Positions 23,601 to 37,060 of a DNA stretch of 64,000 bases are shown here, piece after piece; the first letter of the stretch is position 1, and every line of letters starts with the position of its first letter. The notes beneath the pieces are model-generated. The model did not search any database. It had not been told where the DNA came from and saw nothing but the letters and a program-made list of their open reading frames with translations. The stretch is from Mactromeris polynyma (taxonomy: Eukaryota; Mollusca; Bivalvia; Venerida; Mactridae), in NCBI GenBank assembly GCA_032209605.1, contig JASFXZ010000002.1:56918431-56982430 (forward strand), written 5' to 3'. Both the position numbers and the translations under genes were made by a program.

Positions 23601-25403
23601 TTCCATCCATTCCCCTCCCCTGTTTGTCCTCTTTGATTTTGCTTGGTTGTCCCTTTTGGTCGCACAGGTCATTCCTTGCGCCACCGTTCCCTTACGTATT
23701 TGGTATTTACCCTTGCGCCTTATGTTTTATGGACTGTCGTTTTCCCGGAGGTCTGTGTGGAGAGGCATTGTCGTATGTATGTGTCGTTCCCTGTAGCAAC
23801 TTATTCTTTCTCTTTTATAAACAAACACTATTAAAACGCATTATTATGATCCACATCCTTTATTTTACATTTTTGTATACATTATTGTGATTATTTGCAT
23901 AATAAGAATTTATCAATGTAATTCGGATTATTTTAACAGTTTATACAACTATGCATAAAGGCTACCGTTTGTTCTTTAGCAATACCGAAATTTAACGGAA
24001 TTTGCACAGGTAAGATGTTTACTAATAATTGATAATATTGTAGTCTTACTTATTATAAGTTTATAGCTAGTTTGCCTTCGGTTATTATTGTTATAAGTTA
24101 TTATTGAAAATATCAACATTGATTATATAGGCATATACATGTACTATCATAACATGACGAAACGGGGCAAAGTTTGGGTTTGATCACTATTTGTTATTCT
24201 TGAACTTATATATAACACCTGAATATTAAATTGCATACTTAGCGAATAAAAATGCCACTTACTAAAACTGCGGTGGTGTAAACGCAGGAAATTCCGGTCA
24301 GATAGGATTCAAGAACCTAATAAAAAATCTGTGTAAAATCGTCAATGATAATGATTGTTATATTAATATTATAAACATTCACAATGTTTTGATATGGATT
24401 TATATGATAATTACACTGTGCTGCCTAGTGGTAGTATACTCGTATATCCAATCTCATTGAAATCAGCCCCTAACTTTTGCTCCATTACTTTCCGATGTTA
24501 GGGTCTGACTACACACCTTCTCCGCCCCCGCCGAACGATTTCGCTTTCTTCTTTTTTTCTCGTCTTCTCGTATTCTTTAATGCGACTTTCAATGACTCAA
24601 TATCTGAAACATGTTACTTTCGTTTCACTTATTTCTTACATTAAGATACATGTATACGTTTTCTTGATATTGACCAGTTGCCACTTGTTACGTATGTAAT
24701 GTGAAATTGTATGTACATGTATTTATGTTCACATGGGCCTTTGGCTTACTGAATTTGCAATACCTTATCTATCATTATTATATTTTGTGGAAAAACGTCA
24801 GAACTCCTTCAAATGAAGGAACGTAAAAGTATGCATGCCTACCAAAGTTGGAATACAGAGTTTTATTTATGTAGGGCCTACTATTGGTCTATATTTCGTG
24901 CAATTTGCTTTTAACATGTCATAACGTTTTCGCATAATGTGTTATGAGAATACATAAACTTTTTGCTACACAATCAAATATATAATCATGTACTAAACTA
25001 ATAAAATAACTCTGGTCAGTGTTTAAAAACATTGTACGAAATACAACATATGCCAGCTTTTACGAATCAGTATTAAGTAGTACATTATATTTGTTGACGT
25101 ATGGAACAACCCACGCGTCAGGATATATTGTATTCTTTACTGAGAGTACTTAAAACTATCGTGTATTTATCTCGATGATATTCCATATAAAAGGATGTGT
25201 AGGACCGCAGCATCTATTTTACTGGATGCGGAAACTCGAGATACCATTGTTACAGTATAACACACATTATTTGCAATTCAGTAATAAATAACCATTTAGT
25301 GCGATCCTCATTTAGGGGTGAGGATTCGTCACAAAACATGGCCACCATGGGGCAGAGTTACTTTTCCTATATGTATATAGTGGATACGTCAATCAATATT
25401 TAC
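20661..25403. other. Gene-poor region with diverged homology to 56.3-58.0 kb
   Basis: No convincing gene. Segments at about 21780-22300 and 24040-24300, and a short one at about 25235-25300, align with about 56320-56830, 56880-57240 and 57950-58030. Examples are TTTGAATGCAAAATATAATT and CTAAAACTATAATGCCACTC. Mismatches and gaps are far more frequent than in the 1-18 kb duplication. Another copy of the TTCCCTGTAG repeat tail lies near 21575-21600. The remainder is AT-rich noncoding DNA in which I see nothing nameable. Confidence 0.55.
23530..23830 (+). repeat. Dispersed noncoding repeat with TTCCCTGTAG tail
   Basis: The plus strand ends GAGAGGCATTGTCGTATGTA, then GTTCCCTGTAGCAACTTATTCT and CT-rich DNA. 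The 61-bp private insertion of copy B (40792-40852, reversed) has the same tail. Shorter versions are seen in reverse orientation near 21570-21600 and 19735-19770. Three overlapping ORFs of 63-89 codons here are low-complexity and Cys/Leu-rich without family features; I take them as accidental. Probably the 3' end of a SINE or truncated LINE family ending in a CT microsatellite. Confidence 0.5.
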
Positions 25404-27332
25404 CGATAGTTTGATCCTCGTCTATCAGGTAGTTGTATTGCTTTGACATTCCATCTACACGTATTCCAAAGATCTGTATCTTCCGTCCTGTTACAAAGTA
25501 CAGCGGACCCATTTGTCGACTATGGTGAGGAATAGTCACCATCTGACTGTAATCGAATGTGTAATGTACATTCTTGAACGAAGAACTCAGTGGTGTTATT
25601 CGACCAATTGGTCTCTCATATCCTGTCATTTCTTCTGCGGCTCGCATAACACTATCTTTATACACTTACCTCTCTCTCTGTGCGTCCTAAAATATACAAC
25701 AGTAATTATTAAGAATGTGTGCATACTTCAGATCCTACACAACTGACGTTACCACTGTGAATGTATCAATAACACTTCATCAAATAACGATATGAAAGAA
25801 TGAATTACAAGTACTGCGTGAAAATAATTGATAATGTCGAGGACAATTGCTTAACAATGTATCATATAATTCACATACTTACTTCAATATGTACACGTAG
25901 TAAATTAGCAGCTTCGAGTTTCTCGTCTTCTGTTACAGCATCTGCAATTCTTTTACGTGTTACTTCACACTTGACACATACATCTTCCTTCGGTGAGCTG
26001 ATTTTAATGGAAGGCACACACTGCTTCCACACATCTTTGAAGGATGTAAGCTTAAGGATGCGTTTTCCAGTGTCGTGACATGCCTCTACATAAATTTGAT
26101 GTAATGCCTTCTTTGTTAAACTTGAAGGCAGATACAATGGTGGATCTTCATCACGTCCACGGGGAGCAGCTGGCATAGGAAGTCAGCGCGTTGTGTGGCT
26201 TCCGTCCCATGTTTCCATGTACACGTGGTGGCTCCATTTAAGTTCATATGTTCTTGTATGCCACGAAGTGTCTTTTTGCCCGTGCCAAACATATAACAAA
26301 AAACATTTCTACAAATAGTCTTGCCTTCAAACTTGAATAAATAACGGACACGTTTCCTTTTTTCCAGATCTCGTCTCTTGATTTTCAACCTTCTGTAACG
26401 AGCCCATGATATACATATCCTTCTCATTCTTTTCCATTTCTCTTACTGATTGTATATGGTTTGTGATAGTCTCCTTATCAAACTTTTCCAAGCAAGTTGA
26501 CTTACATAGACATCGTATATTTGCGGCAAATTCTTCATCAATACTGTCATTACCCGATCCACATGAATTCTCTTCATGTTCATTTTCATATATGTACATA
26601 CAGATTCTGTCTTCCATGTTTGGCAACTTTGATTCATCATCATCATCATTGTTGTCCCATTTATCATCAATCCAATTTGTAGGTAGGCCTACAGCAGTGA
26701 CATAGAAGACTGGCTCATGTGTGTCTACAGTCGTAGATACTCCAAAGTGATCGTTGAATAACCTTTCTAATTGCTGAAAGATAGAATTAAAATTAAATTA
26801 TGTTTTGTTTTAAATATTATTATTTATTTTTTTAAATTTGAAATCGACTATGTATAAAGAGATAATTTTTATGCCCCATTTTATTTACTACCAACAATAA
26901 AAAAAATTAAAAAAAGCGCTACTGCCGAGATTTGAACACGGTTCCATCGGGTGGAAGTCGAACATACACTGCATAATTATAGGTCAATTTTTTTATATAT
27001 ACTGTATAATTCTAAGGGAGACTATCGAATTTGGTTAATATTAATAAATCGTATTTTGATAACTATGGCGAAAATTGCGCATGAAAAATCGGTAAGTTCA
27101 CATAGTTGTTACAATATTATATTTTTTGTCTATATTTCACATTTTTTAAAGAAACTAACGCCTATGCATGAAATATTATTATAAACAACATCGTCAACTA
27201 TTGAACAGCAGACGAACGTCAAAAGTCAGTGCCGGTTCTATTTGTGTCATTACGGATAAAAAACTATATCCGCAAATATATTGTTGAACAAAACAATTAA
27301 GAAAAACATTGTTTTACCTGAAATTCATCCAT
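25404..27332 (-). pseudogene. Spliced transposon-like gene of an uncharacterised animal family (mutated)
   Basis: Three exons fit on the minus strand. 27332-27318 encodes MDEFQ followed by GTAAAA. 26773-25883 follows TTTCAG and ends before GTAAGT. 25686-25404 follows TTTTAG and ends before GTAAAT. All three junctions keep phase 0 or a consistent frame. The protein contains QLERLFNDHFGV, FYVTAVGLPTNW, a Cys-rich part (IRCLCKSTC), EKDMYIMGSLQK, KFEGKTICRNVFCYMFGTGK, YLPSSLTKKALHQIYVEACH, CVPSIKI, VCVKCEV, then YTFDYSQMVTIPHHSRQMGP and KQYNYLIDEDQTIG. This resembles a large uncharacterised, apparently transposon-derived family seen repeatedly in mollusc and fish gene sets. Damage: a frameshift in an A-run near 26365, another near 26180, and a TAA where Ser is expected just before VYKDSVMR. 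The 3' part of the gene is not in view. Confidence 0.6.
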
Positions 27333-27992
27333 TGTCGTATCACATCTTATTTTTACGGCCAAAAAATACGATATAGCGTGGGAAAGTTGCGTCCGTTCCT
27401 GTTACGGAAGTACGGGATTTTTACCCGTCTTTTCTGACGGTGTTACGGTACTGTCCGAAGGCCCAAAATTGCACGACGCGGCTCATTTATAAACAGCCTT
27501 AAGTTTTGTAAGTTTACGATTTATAATCTGGTTCTTTTGGGTCTGTGTGTTTCGACCAGACAGTCGACCCGCCAGAGGACGCTAAACTTAGATTCAATTT
27601 GCTATGGCCTAATTAAATAAAACTCGAAAGTACCCGAGAATAATAATACATGTAAAACGATTGTCCACCGTTCGTATCTGACACAATAATGTCCTTGTTC
27701 GTAATAAAATACATATACAATTTACCTGCTTCAGAATCCGATCCCGACGGGATGCTTTTGTATACCGCCAATACAGTGATAACTATCAGGAAAAGTCGTA
27801 TCCATTTTTTTTGCAAGCGTAGCATAATGAAACAAATATCTGGTTCACAGGTACAAGTCCGTAATAATCACTCAATTATTTTTTACGCAAGGCCTGCATC
27901 CCATTTCTATAGAAAAGAAAGAAAATGTAGAAACAAACTTTAGTTAACGAGGTGCAGAAAAATAAATAGATAATATATTAATATTATTTTTT

Positions 27993-28033
27993 TACTCTCT
28001 CTCTCTCTCCCTCTCTCTCTCTCCCTCCCTCAC
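27993..28033. repeat. (CT)n microsatellite
   Basis: Interrupted CT/CCT run directly abutting the start of the 4.2-kb 26-bp minisatellite. Confidence 0.9.
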
Positions 28034-31000
28034 GTAGACACGTGACATAATACCATACAGTACACACGTGACATACTAACACATCGTAGACAATTGACAT
28101 TACACCACGCCTAAGACACGGGACATGATACCTCACCGTAGATACTTGGCATGATACGACGGCCAAGACACGTGGTATGATACGACACCGTAGACACGTG
28201 GTATGACACGACACCGTAGACACGTGGTATGATACGACACCCTAACCACGTGACATGATACGACACCGTACACAAGTGACATGACACTACACCTTAGACA
28301 AGTGACATGATACGACACCGTAGACAAGTGACATGATACGACACCGTAGACAAGTGACTTAATACGACACCCTCGACACCTGGTATGATACGACTACGTA
28401 GACACGTGGTATGATACGACATCCTAGACACGTGGCATGATATGACACCGTAGACAAGTGACATGAAACGACACCGTAGACAAGTGACATGATACCTCAA
28501 CGTAGACACTTGGCATGATACGACACCCTAGACGCGTGGTATGATACGACACCCTAACCATGTGACATGATATGACACCGTAGACACGTGACATGACACT
28601 AAACCGTAGACACGTGGTGTGATACGACACCCTAGAAACGTGGTATGATACGACACCTTAGACAAGTGACATGATATGACACCGTAGACACGTGGTATGA
28701 CACGACACCTTAGACAAGTGACATGATACGACACCGTAGACAAGTGACATGATACGACACCCTAGAAACGTGGTATGATACGACACCGTAGACAAGTGAC
28801 ATGATACGACACCGTAGACAAGTGACTTACTACGACACCCTCGACACCTGGTATGATACGACTACGTAGACACGTGACATGATACGACACCGTAGACAAG
28901 TGACATGAAACGACACCGTAGACAAGTGACATGATACCTCAACGTAGACACTTGGCATGATACGACACCCTAGACGCGTGGTATGATACGACACCCTAAC
29001 CACGTGCATGACACTAAACCGTAGACACGTGGTGTGATACGACACCCTAGGAACGTGGTATGATACGACACCTTAGACAAGTGACTTAATTGGACACCCT
29101 CGACACCTGGTATGATACGACTACGTAGACAAGTGACATGATACCTCAACGTAGACACTTGGCATGATACGATACCCTAGAAACGTGGTATGATACGACA
29201 CCTTAGACAAGTGACTTAATACGACACCCTCGACACCTGGTATGATACGACACCGTAGACAAGTGACATGACACGACACTTTAGACAAGTGACATGATAC
29301 GACACCGTAGACAAGTGACATGATACGACACCGTAGACAAGTGACATGATACGACTACGTAGAAACGTGGTATGATACGACACCTTAGACAAGTGACATG
29401 ATACGACACCGTAGACAAGTGACTTTATACGACACCCTCGAAACGTGGTATGATACGACACCGTAGACAAGTGGTATGATACGACATCCTAGACACGTGG
29501 CATGATACGACACCGTAGACAAGTGACTTTATACGACACCCTCGAAACGTGGTATGATACGACACCGTAGACAAGTGGTATGATACGACATCCTAGACAC
29601 GTGACATGATACGACACCGTAGACAAGTGACTTTATACGACACCCTCGAAACGTGGTTTGATACGACACCGTAGACAAGTGGTATGATACGACACCGTAG
29701 ACAAGTGACATGATACGACACCGTAGACAAGTGACTTTATACGACACCCTCGAAACGTGGTATGATACGACATCCTAGACACGTGGCATGATACGACTAC
29801 GTAGACAAGTGACATGATACCTCAACGTAGACACTTGGCATGATACGACACCCTAGACGCGTGGTATGATACGACACCCTAACCACGTGACATGACACTA
29901 AAACGTAGACACGTGGTGTGTTACGACACCCTAGAAACGTGGTATGATACGACACCTTAGACAAGTGACTTAATACGACACCCTCGACACCTGGTATGAT
30001 ACGACACCGTAGACAAGTGACATGAAACGACACCGTAGACAAGTGACATGATACCTCAACGTAGACACTTGGCATGATACGACACCCTAGACGCGTGGTA
30101 TGATACGACACCCTAACCACGTGACATGACACTAAACCGTAGACACGTGGTGAGATACGACACCCCAGAAACGTGGTATGATACGACACCATAAAAAAGT
30201 GACATGATATGACACCGTAGACACGTGGTATGACACGACACCTTAGACAAGTGACATGATACGACACCGTAGACATGTGACATGACACTAAACCGTAGAC
30301 ACGTGGTGTGATACGACACCCTAGAAACGTGGTATGATACGACACCTTAGACAAGTGACATGATATGACACCGTAGACACGTGGTATGACACGACACTTT
30401 AGACAAGTGACATGATACGACTACGTAGAAACGTGGTATGATACGACACCTAAGACAAGTGACATGATACAACACCGTAGACAAGTGACTTTATACGACA
30501 CCCTCGACACCTGGTATGATACGACTACGTAGACACGTGGTATGACACGACATTCTAGACACGTGGCATGATACGACACCGTAGACAAGTGACATGAAAC
30601 GACACCGTAGACAAGTGACATGATACCTCAACGTAGACACTTGGCATGATACGACACCCTAGACGCGTGGTATGATTCGACACCCTAACCACGTGACATG
30701 ACACTAAACCGTAGACACGTGGTGTGATACGACACCCAAGAAACGTGGTATGATACGACACCTTAGACAAGTGACATGATACGACACCGTAGACAAGTGA
30801 CTTAATACGACACCCACGACACCTGGTATGATACGACTACGTAGACACGTGGTATGATGCGACACCCTAGACACGTGGCATGATACGACACCGTAGACAA
30901 GTGACATGAAACGACACCGTAGACAAGTGACATGATACCACAACGTAGACACTTGTCATGATACGACATCCTAGACGCGTGGTATGATACGACACCCTAA

Positions 31001-32203
31001 CCACGTGACATGACACTAAACCGTAGACACGTGGTGTGATACGACACCCTAGAAACGTGGTATGATACGACACCTTAGACAAGTGACATGATATGACACC
31101 GTAGACACGTGGTATGACACGACATCGTAGACACGTGATACGATACGACACCGTATACACGTGGTTTAATACAACACCGTAGACACGTGGTTTGATACGA
31201 CACCCTGGACACGTGGTATGATACAACGCCGTAGACACGTGGCATGATACCACACCGTAGACACGTGACATGATGTCACACCGAAGACCAGTGACATAAT
31301 ACCACACCGTAGACCCGTGAAATGAAACCACACCGGATACACGTGACATGATAACACACCGTAGACACGTGACATGATGCCACACCGTAGACACATGACA
31401 TGATACCACACCGTAGACACATGACATGATACCACACCGTAGACACGTGACATGATGCGACACCGTAGACACATGACATGATACCACACCGTAGGCACGT
31501 GACATGATGCCACACCGTAGACTCGCGAAATGATACCACATCGTAGACACGTGACATGATACCACACCGTAGACACGTGAAGTTATACCACAACGTTGAC
31601 ACGTGAAATGATACTACACCATAGACAAGTGACAAGATACCACACCTTAGACACGTGACATGATACCACATCGTAGACATGTGACTTGAAGCCACACCCT
31701 AGACACGTGAAATGATACCACACCGTAGACACGTGACATGATACCACACCGTAGACACGTGATATGATATCACGTCGTAGACACGTGACATGATACCACC
31801 CCTTAGACACATGATACAACACCGTAGACACATGATACCACCCTTTAGACACATGATACCTAGCCGTAGACACATGATACCACACCGTAGATACATGATA
31901 CCTAGCCGTAGACACATGATACCTAGCCGTAGACACATGGTACCACACCGTAGACACATGATACCACAACGTAGACACATGATACCTAGCCATAAACACT
32001 TAATAACTAGCCGTAGACACATGATACCTAGCCGTAGACACATGATACGTAGCCGTAGACACATGATTCGTAGCCGTAGACACATGATACGTAGCCGTAG
32101 ACACATGTTACCACGTTGTAGACACGTGACATGATTCCATACCGTAGCCAGGTGACATGATATCACGCCGTAGACAAATGATACCTAGCCATAGACAAGT
32201 GAC
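28034..32203. repeat. 4.2-kb array of the 26-bp CACGTG minisatellite
   Basis: About 160 tandem units of the same 26-bp family as at 14391 and 50602. Typical variants are GTAGACAAGTGACATGATAC (CAAGTG instead of CACGTG) in the left and centre, and GTAGACACGTGACATGATAC on the right (31200-31790). A multi-unit block beginning ACCTCAACGTAGACACTTGG recurs at about 28493, 28935, 29819, 30053, 30625 and 30946 (altered), giving an irregular higher-order organisation. The minus-strand ORFs over it are by-products of the repeat. It is the largest array in the window and lies between the two duplication copies. Confidence 0.95.
31799..32112. repeat. 21-bp derivative of the minisatellite
   Basis: Within the right end of the large array the unit shortens to about 21 bp (GTAGACACATGATACCTAGC plus C) by loss of five bases from the CACGTGACATG part. 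Because 21 is divisible by three, the frame becomes coherent and both strands stay open for more than 100 codons (31790-32134 on plus; overlapping on minus). The translated products are simple repeats (HMIPSRR; IMCLRLG) and not credible proteins. Confidence 0.85.
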
Positions 32204-34670
32204 AATATACTTTTCATATTAATTGTATAAAAACGAAACCTGTGTTGTCCAATGTAGTCACTATTATGATATCCGGTCTGCGTCTTATATCAAATGATAA
32301 TAATCGAATGTTTTAAAGTATCGTCTACTGTCTAGTGTGACTGTCAAGCTTGATATGATGCCATTCTGATTTTCCTATTTTCCAGTGTTCGTCAGGGGGA
32401 CATTTTAGGCGTAAATTACCAAACGTGTCTGCGAACGTATAAACTACTCCAAATTGTGTGATATATTACTATTGCTGGGTCGTGCGTTTAGCAACAAATA
32501 ATCTTAGATAGATTACCTAACACACTGAATGTACACCATGTATCTTATTTAGAAGAACATAGCGAGCAACGTTTGTCTCATGTATATTACACATACATTG
32601 GTGTTAGTATTGCATGCACGTTTACTGATTTGTAATGTTGGTTAATGTTAAAATGTTTTCACAACCATGTGGGACACATATTGTATAGGTCCGCTGTCCA
32701 TCGGTCTGTATGTTGGGCCGTCCATCTGTTGCAAAAGCTTGTTTGTTCGGTATCTTATATCATGGAATAATTTGTGCTCATAATGACCGTATTAAGACGG
32801 AGTATCAAACAGAACACAGGCTAGGCAATGTTAACTCAAGGTCAAGTCGATACAGTAAAAGCAACGGTCAAACGGTCAGATTTGAGGTAACAATCACATT
32901 GTAGTGTGTCAGTTATTCGTATTTTAAACGACTGGAAACATTTACTATTTATAAATTATAACGCATACCCAACTTTCATAGCGCCTCGATTAGCCACCGT
33001 CGATAACGTGGGTAATGGGGAAAATACATGGGAACTGTGGGAAATCGTTAATATCTCAACAATTGAGATCTCAATATTGTGCAAACGGTTTTGAAAAAAT
33101 TAACATTTCTGCAATACATATTCCGTTTTTCAGAAAGATTGTGAAATAACGTTTCGGTCCTTGTAACTTTGAAGACACGAACCAAGGCTATAATTATAAA
33201 TAAAGAAGGGAAAAAACGTACTGGTCGGGTTTAAAATCCAATATCTCAGTAAAGAAAAGGAAATCTAAAGTTGTGCAAGTGGCTTTACAATCTTCATTCC
33301 TTAAGCTTTACAAATATATAAATTCGATAAAAAATAAATAATTTCATTTTGGTCCTTTTTAACTTTGAACCTGATGATTTCCATTTTTTTCTTTCTATTT
33401 CATATTGTAACTGCATGTGTATATCGATCCACATAAGGTCACTTAAGATGTTATCTCAATCTAACTGGCGTGCTATATTGTTCGCTGGACCATGGTTTAT
33501 GGTGTAAAGTTAGACTGGTAGCGCTAAATTTCTTCTAGAAGACCATTTCGCATTTTCTTAAGCAGCAACTTAATTTCAATTGCGAAGAACATTTGTTTCA
33601 ATTCAGATCAAATATATAGATACTGGTCCATAAAATTGAACATAACATATATTATAGTACAGACAAATCGGAGTGTGCTCCACAACACTTCAAACAGTAA
33701 TTATAATAATCTGATTTAAAATATCAAAGCCGCCTTTTAACGCTTACAAAAGCATTTATATAAACCACGCCTAGTTTAATTTCAATTAACTAAATGCTTG
33801 CATGTCGTAAAATTGACTTTGAATTGCTGTCTCATTAATCATCAATTCTCTTAAATGATCAAATTTGCGAATGGAATTGTTCTTTTTTAATTTTGAATGA
33901 GAGTTAACTAAATATTGTACATTGAGTGAGAATGAGGCGGGTTTTTTTCTCGTCAGTATATTTCCAAATGAGTGTGAACACGTATTCTTTGAATCCATAA
34001 AAATTATGCAATACATGTATCTGCTTTCGACTCGCGATTCGTGTGAAATTGACTTGTCATGCAGCAAGTTTTCATGACGGTCAAGTTCGTTATACTATAT
34101 TATAAGTGCCAATAGATAAATATGAAATTGAATTGAATGTATGAATAAATTCTGATATGTAGAAGCATGTACAATGCAATCTAGGTACGTATCAATATCA
34201 TTTACATTTGACCAAATACATTATAAAACACGAAGTCAATCAAATGAAATAAAACAATATTATTAAAATAAATCATGATAAAAAATATCTCGCTACTGTT
34301 GTATGAAAACCAATACCCCCTCTGTCTATATCTCTGTCTCCACAATAATTGAAAAAGCACAACACAAAAACTTAATTCACATTCATAAAGATTGTAAATA
34401 AATTAAATATTCATTATTTAGCGCCTACCTCTCGCGACGTGTTCTATACTACATAAATAAGCAACATAAACTATCTCACCATTTTTGTAGAAACGTAATG
34501 AAATGTTTGATACAAATATCGAAGCGTATTCTGTCTCGAACAAACTGGCAATGCGAAGTAAACTATCACTAGTATTGGGGATATCGCCGTGACGTCACGC
34601 GCACCTGTTATACAATTGTAGACATTGCTGGTGGGCAGAAAGTCGATATCCGCCATAATCAGGTTACAGC
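32204..34670. other. No gene seen
   Basis: AT-rich noncoding DNA. A short GC-richer stretch at about 32690-32900 reads like dispersed noncoding repeat DNA (CTGTCCATCGGTCTGTATGT). No ORF here has recognisable protein features. Confidence 0.5.
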
Positions 34671-34679
34671 GCCATATTG

Positions 34680-35040
34680 TTTCCCCTTTTGTATAATATT
34701 ATTAAGTGTGAATAAAAGTCATTTTAGGAAATTTTTGTGTACATAGACAACCTTTACTTTGTCGAGAAAGAAAGAAAAATCAACTTCATAGTTAATTATC
34801 TAACATAATTATTTTATACTACTGCATCTAAAAATGCAAAAAAATGTCATATTTTTGATAATATAAGGATATTGTGTCTATTATAATCATCCAAAAGATT
34901 TTATAGTATACATGTATGTCAAAAGTCCCTGTGGTAAAAATTATTTCTTAAAATAGACAATTATATAATAAGTATACAGTCTTTAAAGCAAATCATTTAG
35001 TGTGGGGACGGACATTACAAAATATGGACAGACAATAAAT
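34680..35040. repeat. Dispersed repeat family R, copy 2
   Basis: AAGTGTGAATAAAAGTCATT here and the related AGTGTGAATGAAAGTCATTT at about 7540, each followed by TTTGTGTACATA and an AACCTTTACTTT-type sequence, define a shared family. Its later part (GATAATATAAGGATATTGTG, TTATAATCATCCAAAAGATT) matches 63640-63790. Three partial copies are therefore present (about 7500-7790, 34680-35040, 63640-64000). At 7.5 kb it follows a LINE protein tail, so it may be LINE 3' untranslated sequence. Confidence 0.55.
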
Positions 35041-35379
35041 TACATCCTGAATGAACCTGAATATTTAAACATAAAAATAAACTATAATAGATACACGTTT
35101 ATTACGAAAATGAATAAATACTAGAAGTGTGTAATGATAATTATAATAGGTAATGCCACAGGCTAGACAGTTCTATTTGAGAAATTAATTGCTCTTTCCT
35201 TCAATAATGTAATTTTAATATGTTAATTAAAAACTTCCATTGCCAACAGCTATTAATTATAGTTAAAGATAGTATCCTAACAGTTATGTAAAGCAGAGGT
35301 CAAAATTTCTCTGACTGCCATGCGCACAAAATGAACAATTACATAATGCAAAAAACGAAAATACGCATAATGACTATCT

Positions 35380-37060
35380 CGACTCTGCCATAACAGAACA
35401 AGAAGTTCGAGCTTCAGTCTTTTCACAAAATAACGGAAAGAGTGCGGGAAACGATTTGATTATATCAGAAATACTCAAATGTACATATACTATAACGTCG
35501 CATTTTCTTACAACGCTATACAATACAATCTATACAAGCGGTGAATATCTAACATCATGGGGACAGGGACTAATTGTGCCAATATTTAAAGGTGAAAATA
35601 CATCAGAAGCAAAATATTACAGGGGAATTACTCTCATTAACATTCTAGCAAAAATATATTCACAGATATTATCCAAACGAATAACAACATGGTCAATTGA
35701 AAACGAACGAATCATAGACAATCAATATGGTTTCAAAAAGGGAAAATCCACAGCTGATTGCATATTTATATTAAATTCAATTACTTCTAAAACCCTTAAT
35801 GATAAACACAAACTGTATGTAGCCTTTTTAGACTGGGAGAAAATGTTCGACAAGATCGATCGCGTTTATTTATGGCAAAAATTAATATCCGAAAATGTTA
35901 GTAACAGGATGGTTCAGGCGATAAAAGCAATGTATGGTTGCGTAAAATCACACGTGAGATTTCAATCAAACAAGTCGGAATTCATCAATTCTACGATGGG
36001 CCTGAAACAAGGAGAACCATCGAGCAGCTTGTTTGTTTAATCTTCCTCAATGACATATTACAACATATTAACTCCGATCTTGACGGTATCGTCACGTTAG
36101 ATGATTTGCAGCTATTTTTGTTACTATTCGCAGACGACGCAGTGGTATTCGCCCGGTCACCACAAAGCTTACAGTCTATACTAAATGATATCGAGCACTA
36201 TTGTATAACATGGGGACTGAAATTAAACATAAACAAAACAAAAACTATGATATTTGAGAAGTGGAGACATACAAATTAATTTTTTTATCTGTATAACACT
36301 TTATTCGAAAACGTTACATCGTTTAAATATTTAGATATACACATTTTCAAGAACAATCGTTGGTATCGAACCCGACAGCTAATAGCGAACCATGCATCAT
36401 TTGCTTTACACAACCTATTTACAATTAATAACGAAATTGAATTACCAATATCACAAAAATCCAAACTATTTGATTCCCTAGTAACTCCTATACTCAATTA
36501 TTGTGCCGAAATATGGGCATATTGCGAATCACCAAACATAGAAAATATCCACACCAAATTTTGTCGTAAACTACTTACTGCTCGAAGATCTACAAACCTA
36601 GAAACACTGTATGTTGAATTATGAAGAATTCCGCTAGCTATCCATAGACAATTACTTATGATTAAATACTGGCTCAAACTATTAAAGTCAGACCCGAACA
36701 CATTACTCTTTAAAATATACAACGTTCTTAAAAATGACGCCGATAACGGTAACAACTACCACGGCTCCAACTGGGCATAACATGTCAAACACACACTTGA
36801 TTTATGTGGACTGTCACATTTATGGATTAATCAAGGTCGAATGCTCATCACACTGAATCCAATCAAACAAAGAATACTCGATACGTATTATCAAAGTTGG
36901 TATAGTAAAATAAGTAATTCAAATAGGTTACAGTGTTACAGCATCTTTAAGGTATTGTACAATGGTCGCCATTTTGTATGTTATGTTATGACATAAAATT
37001 TTGGCTTCATTTAATTTCATTTTAAGTTCATAACCTAAAAATGTAATAAAAATGAAATAA
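35380..37060 (+). pseudogene. Non-LTR retrotransposon (LINE) reverse transcriptase, 5'-truncated
   Basis: The readable protein begins within the RT N-terminal region (ITEQEVRASVFSQNNGKSAG at about 35395). It continues with GLIVPIFKG, YRGITLINILAKIYSQILSK, NQYGFKKGKSTADCIF, FLDWEKMFDKID and TMGLKQGEPSSSLF. After a frameshift at about 36010-36040 it reaches the catalytic FADDAVVFA at about 36128, then WGLKLNINKTKTM. A further frame change near 36270 leads into the thumb and C-terminal part (IHTKFCRKLLTARRSTNLET). Stops lie at about 36622 and 36778. The endonuclease domain is absent. An A-rich tail with repeated AATGAAATAAAA follows near 37020-37070. Clade not assigned with confidence (jockey/CR1-like by general look). 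The 3' third is shared with positions 1-224. Confidence 0.8.

Noticed and set aside
31790..32134. Plus-strand 114-codon ORF of HMIPSRR repeats
   Set aside because: By-product of the 21-bp unit length; low complexity, no domain, open on both strands.
28034..32203. A CRISPR-like array
   Set aside because: Units are contiguous 26-bp repeats with no unique spacers, and the genome is clearly eukaryotic (introns, SINEs, LINEs).
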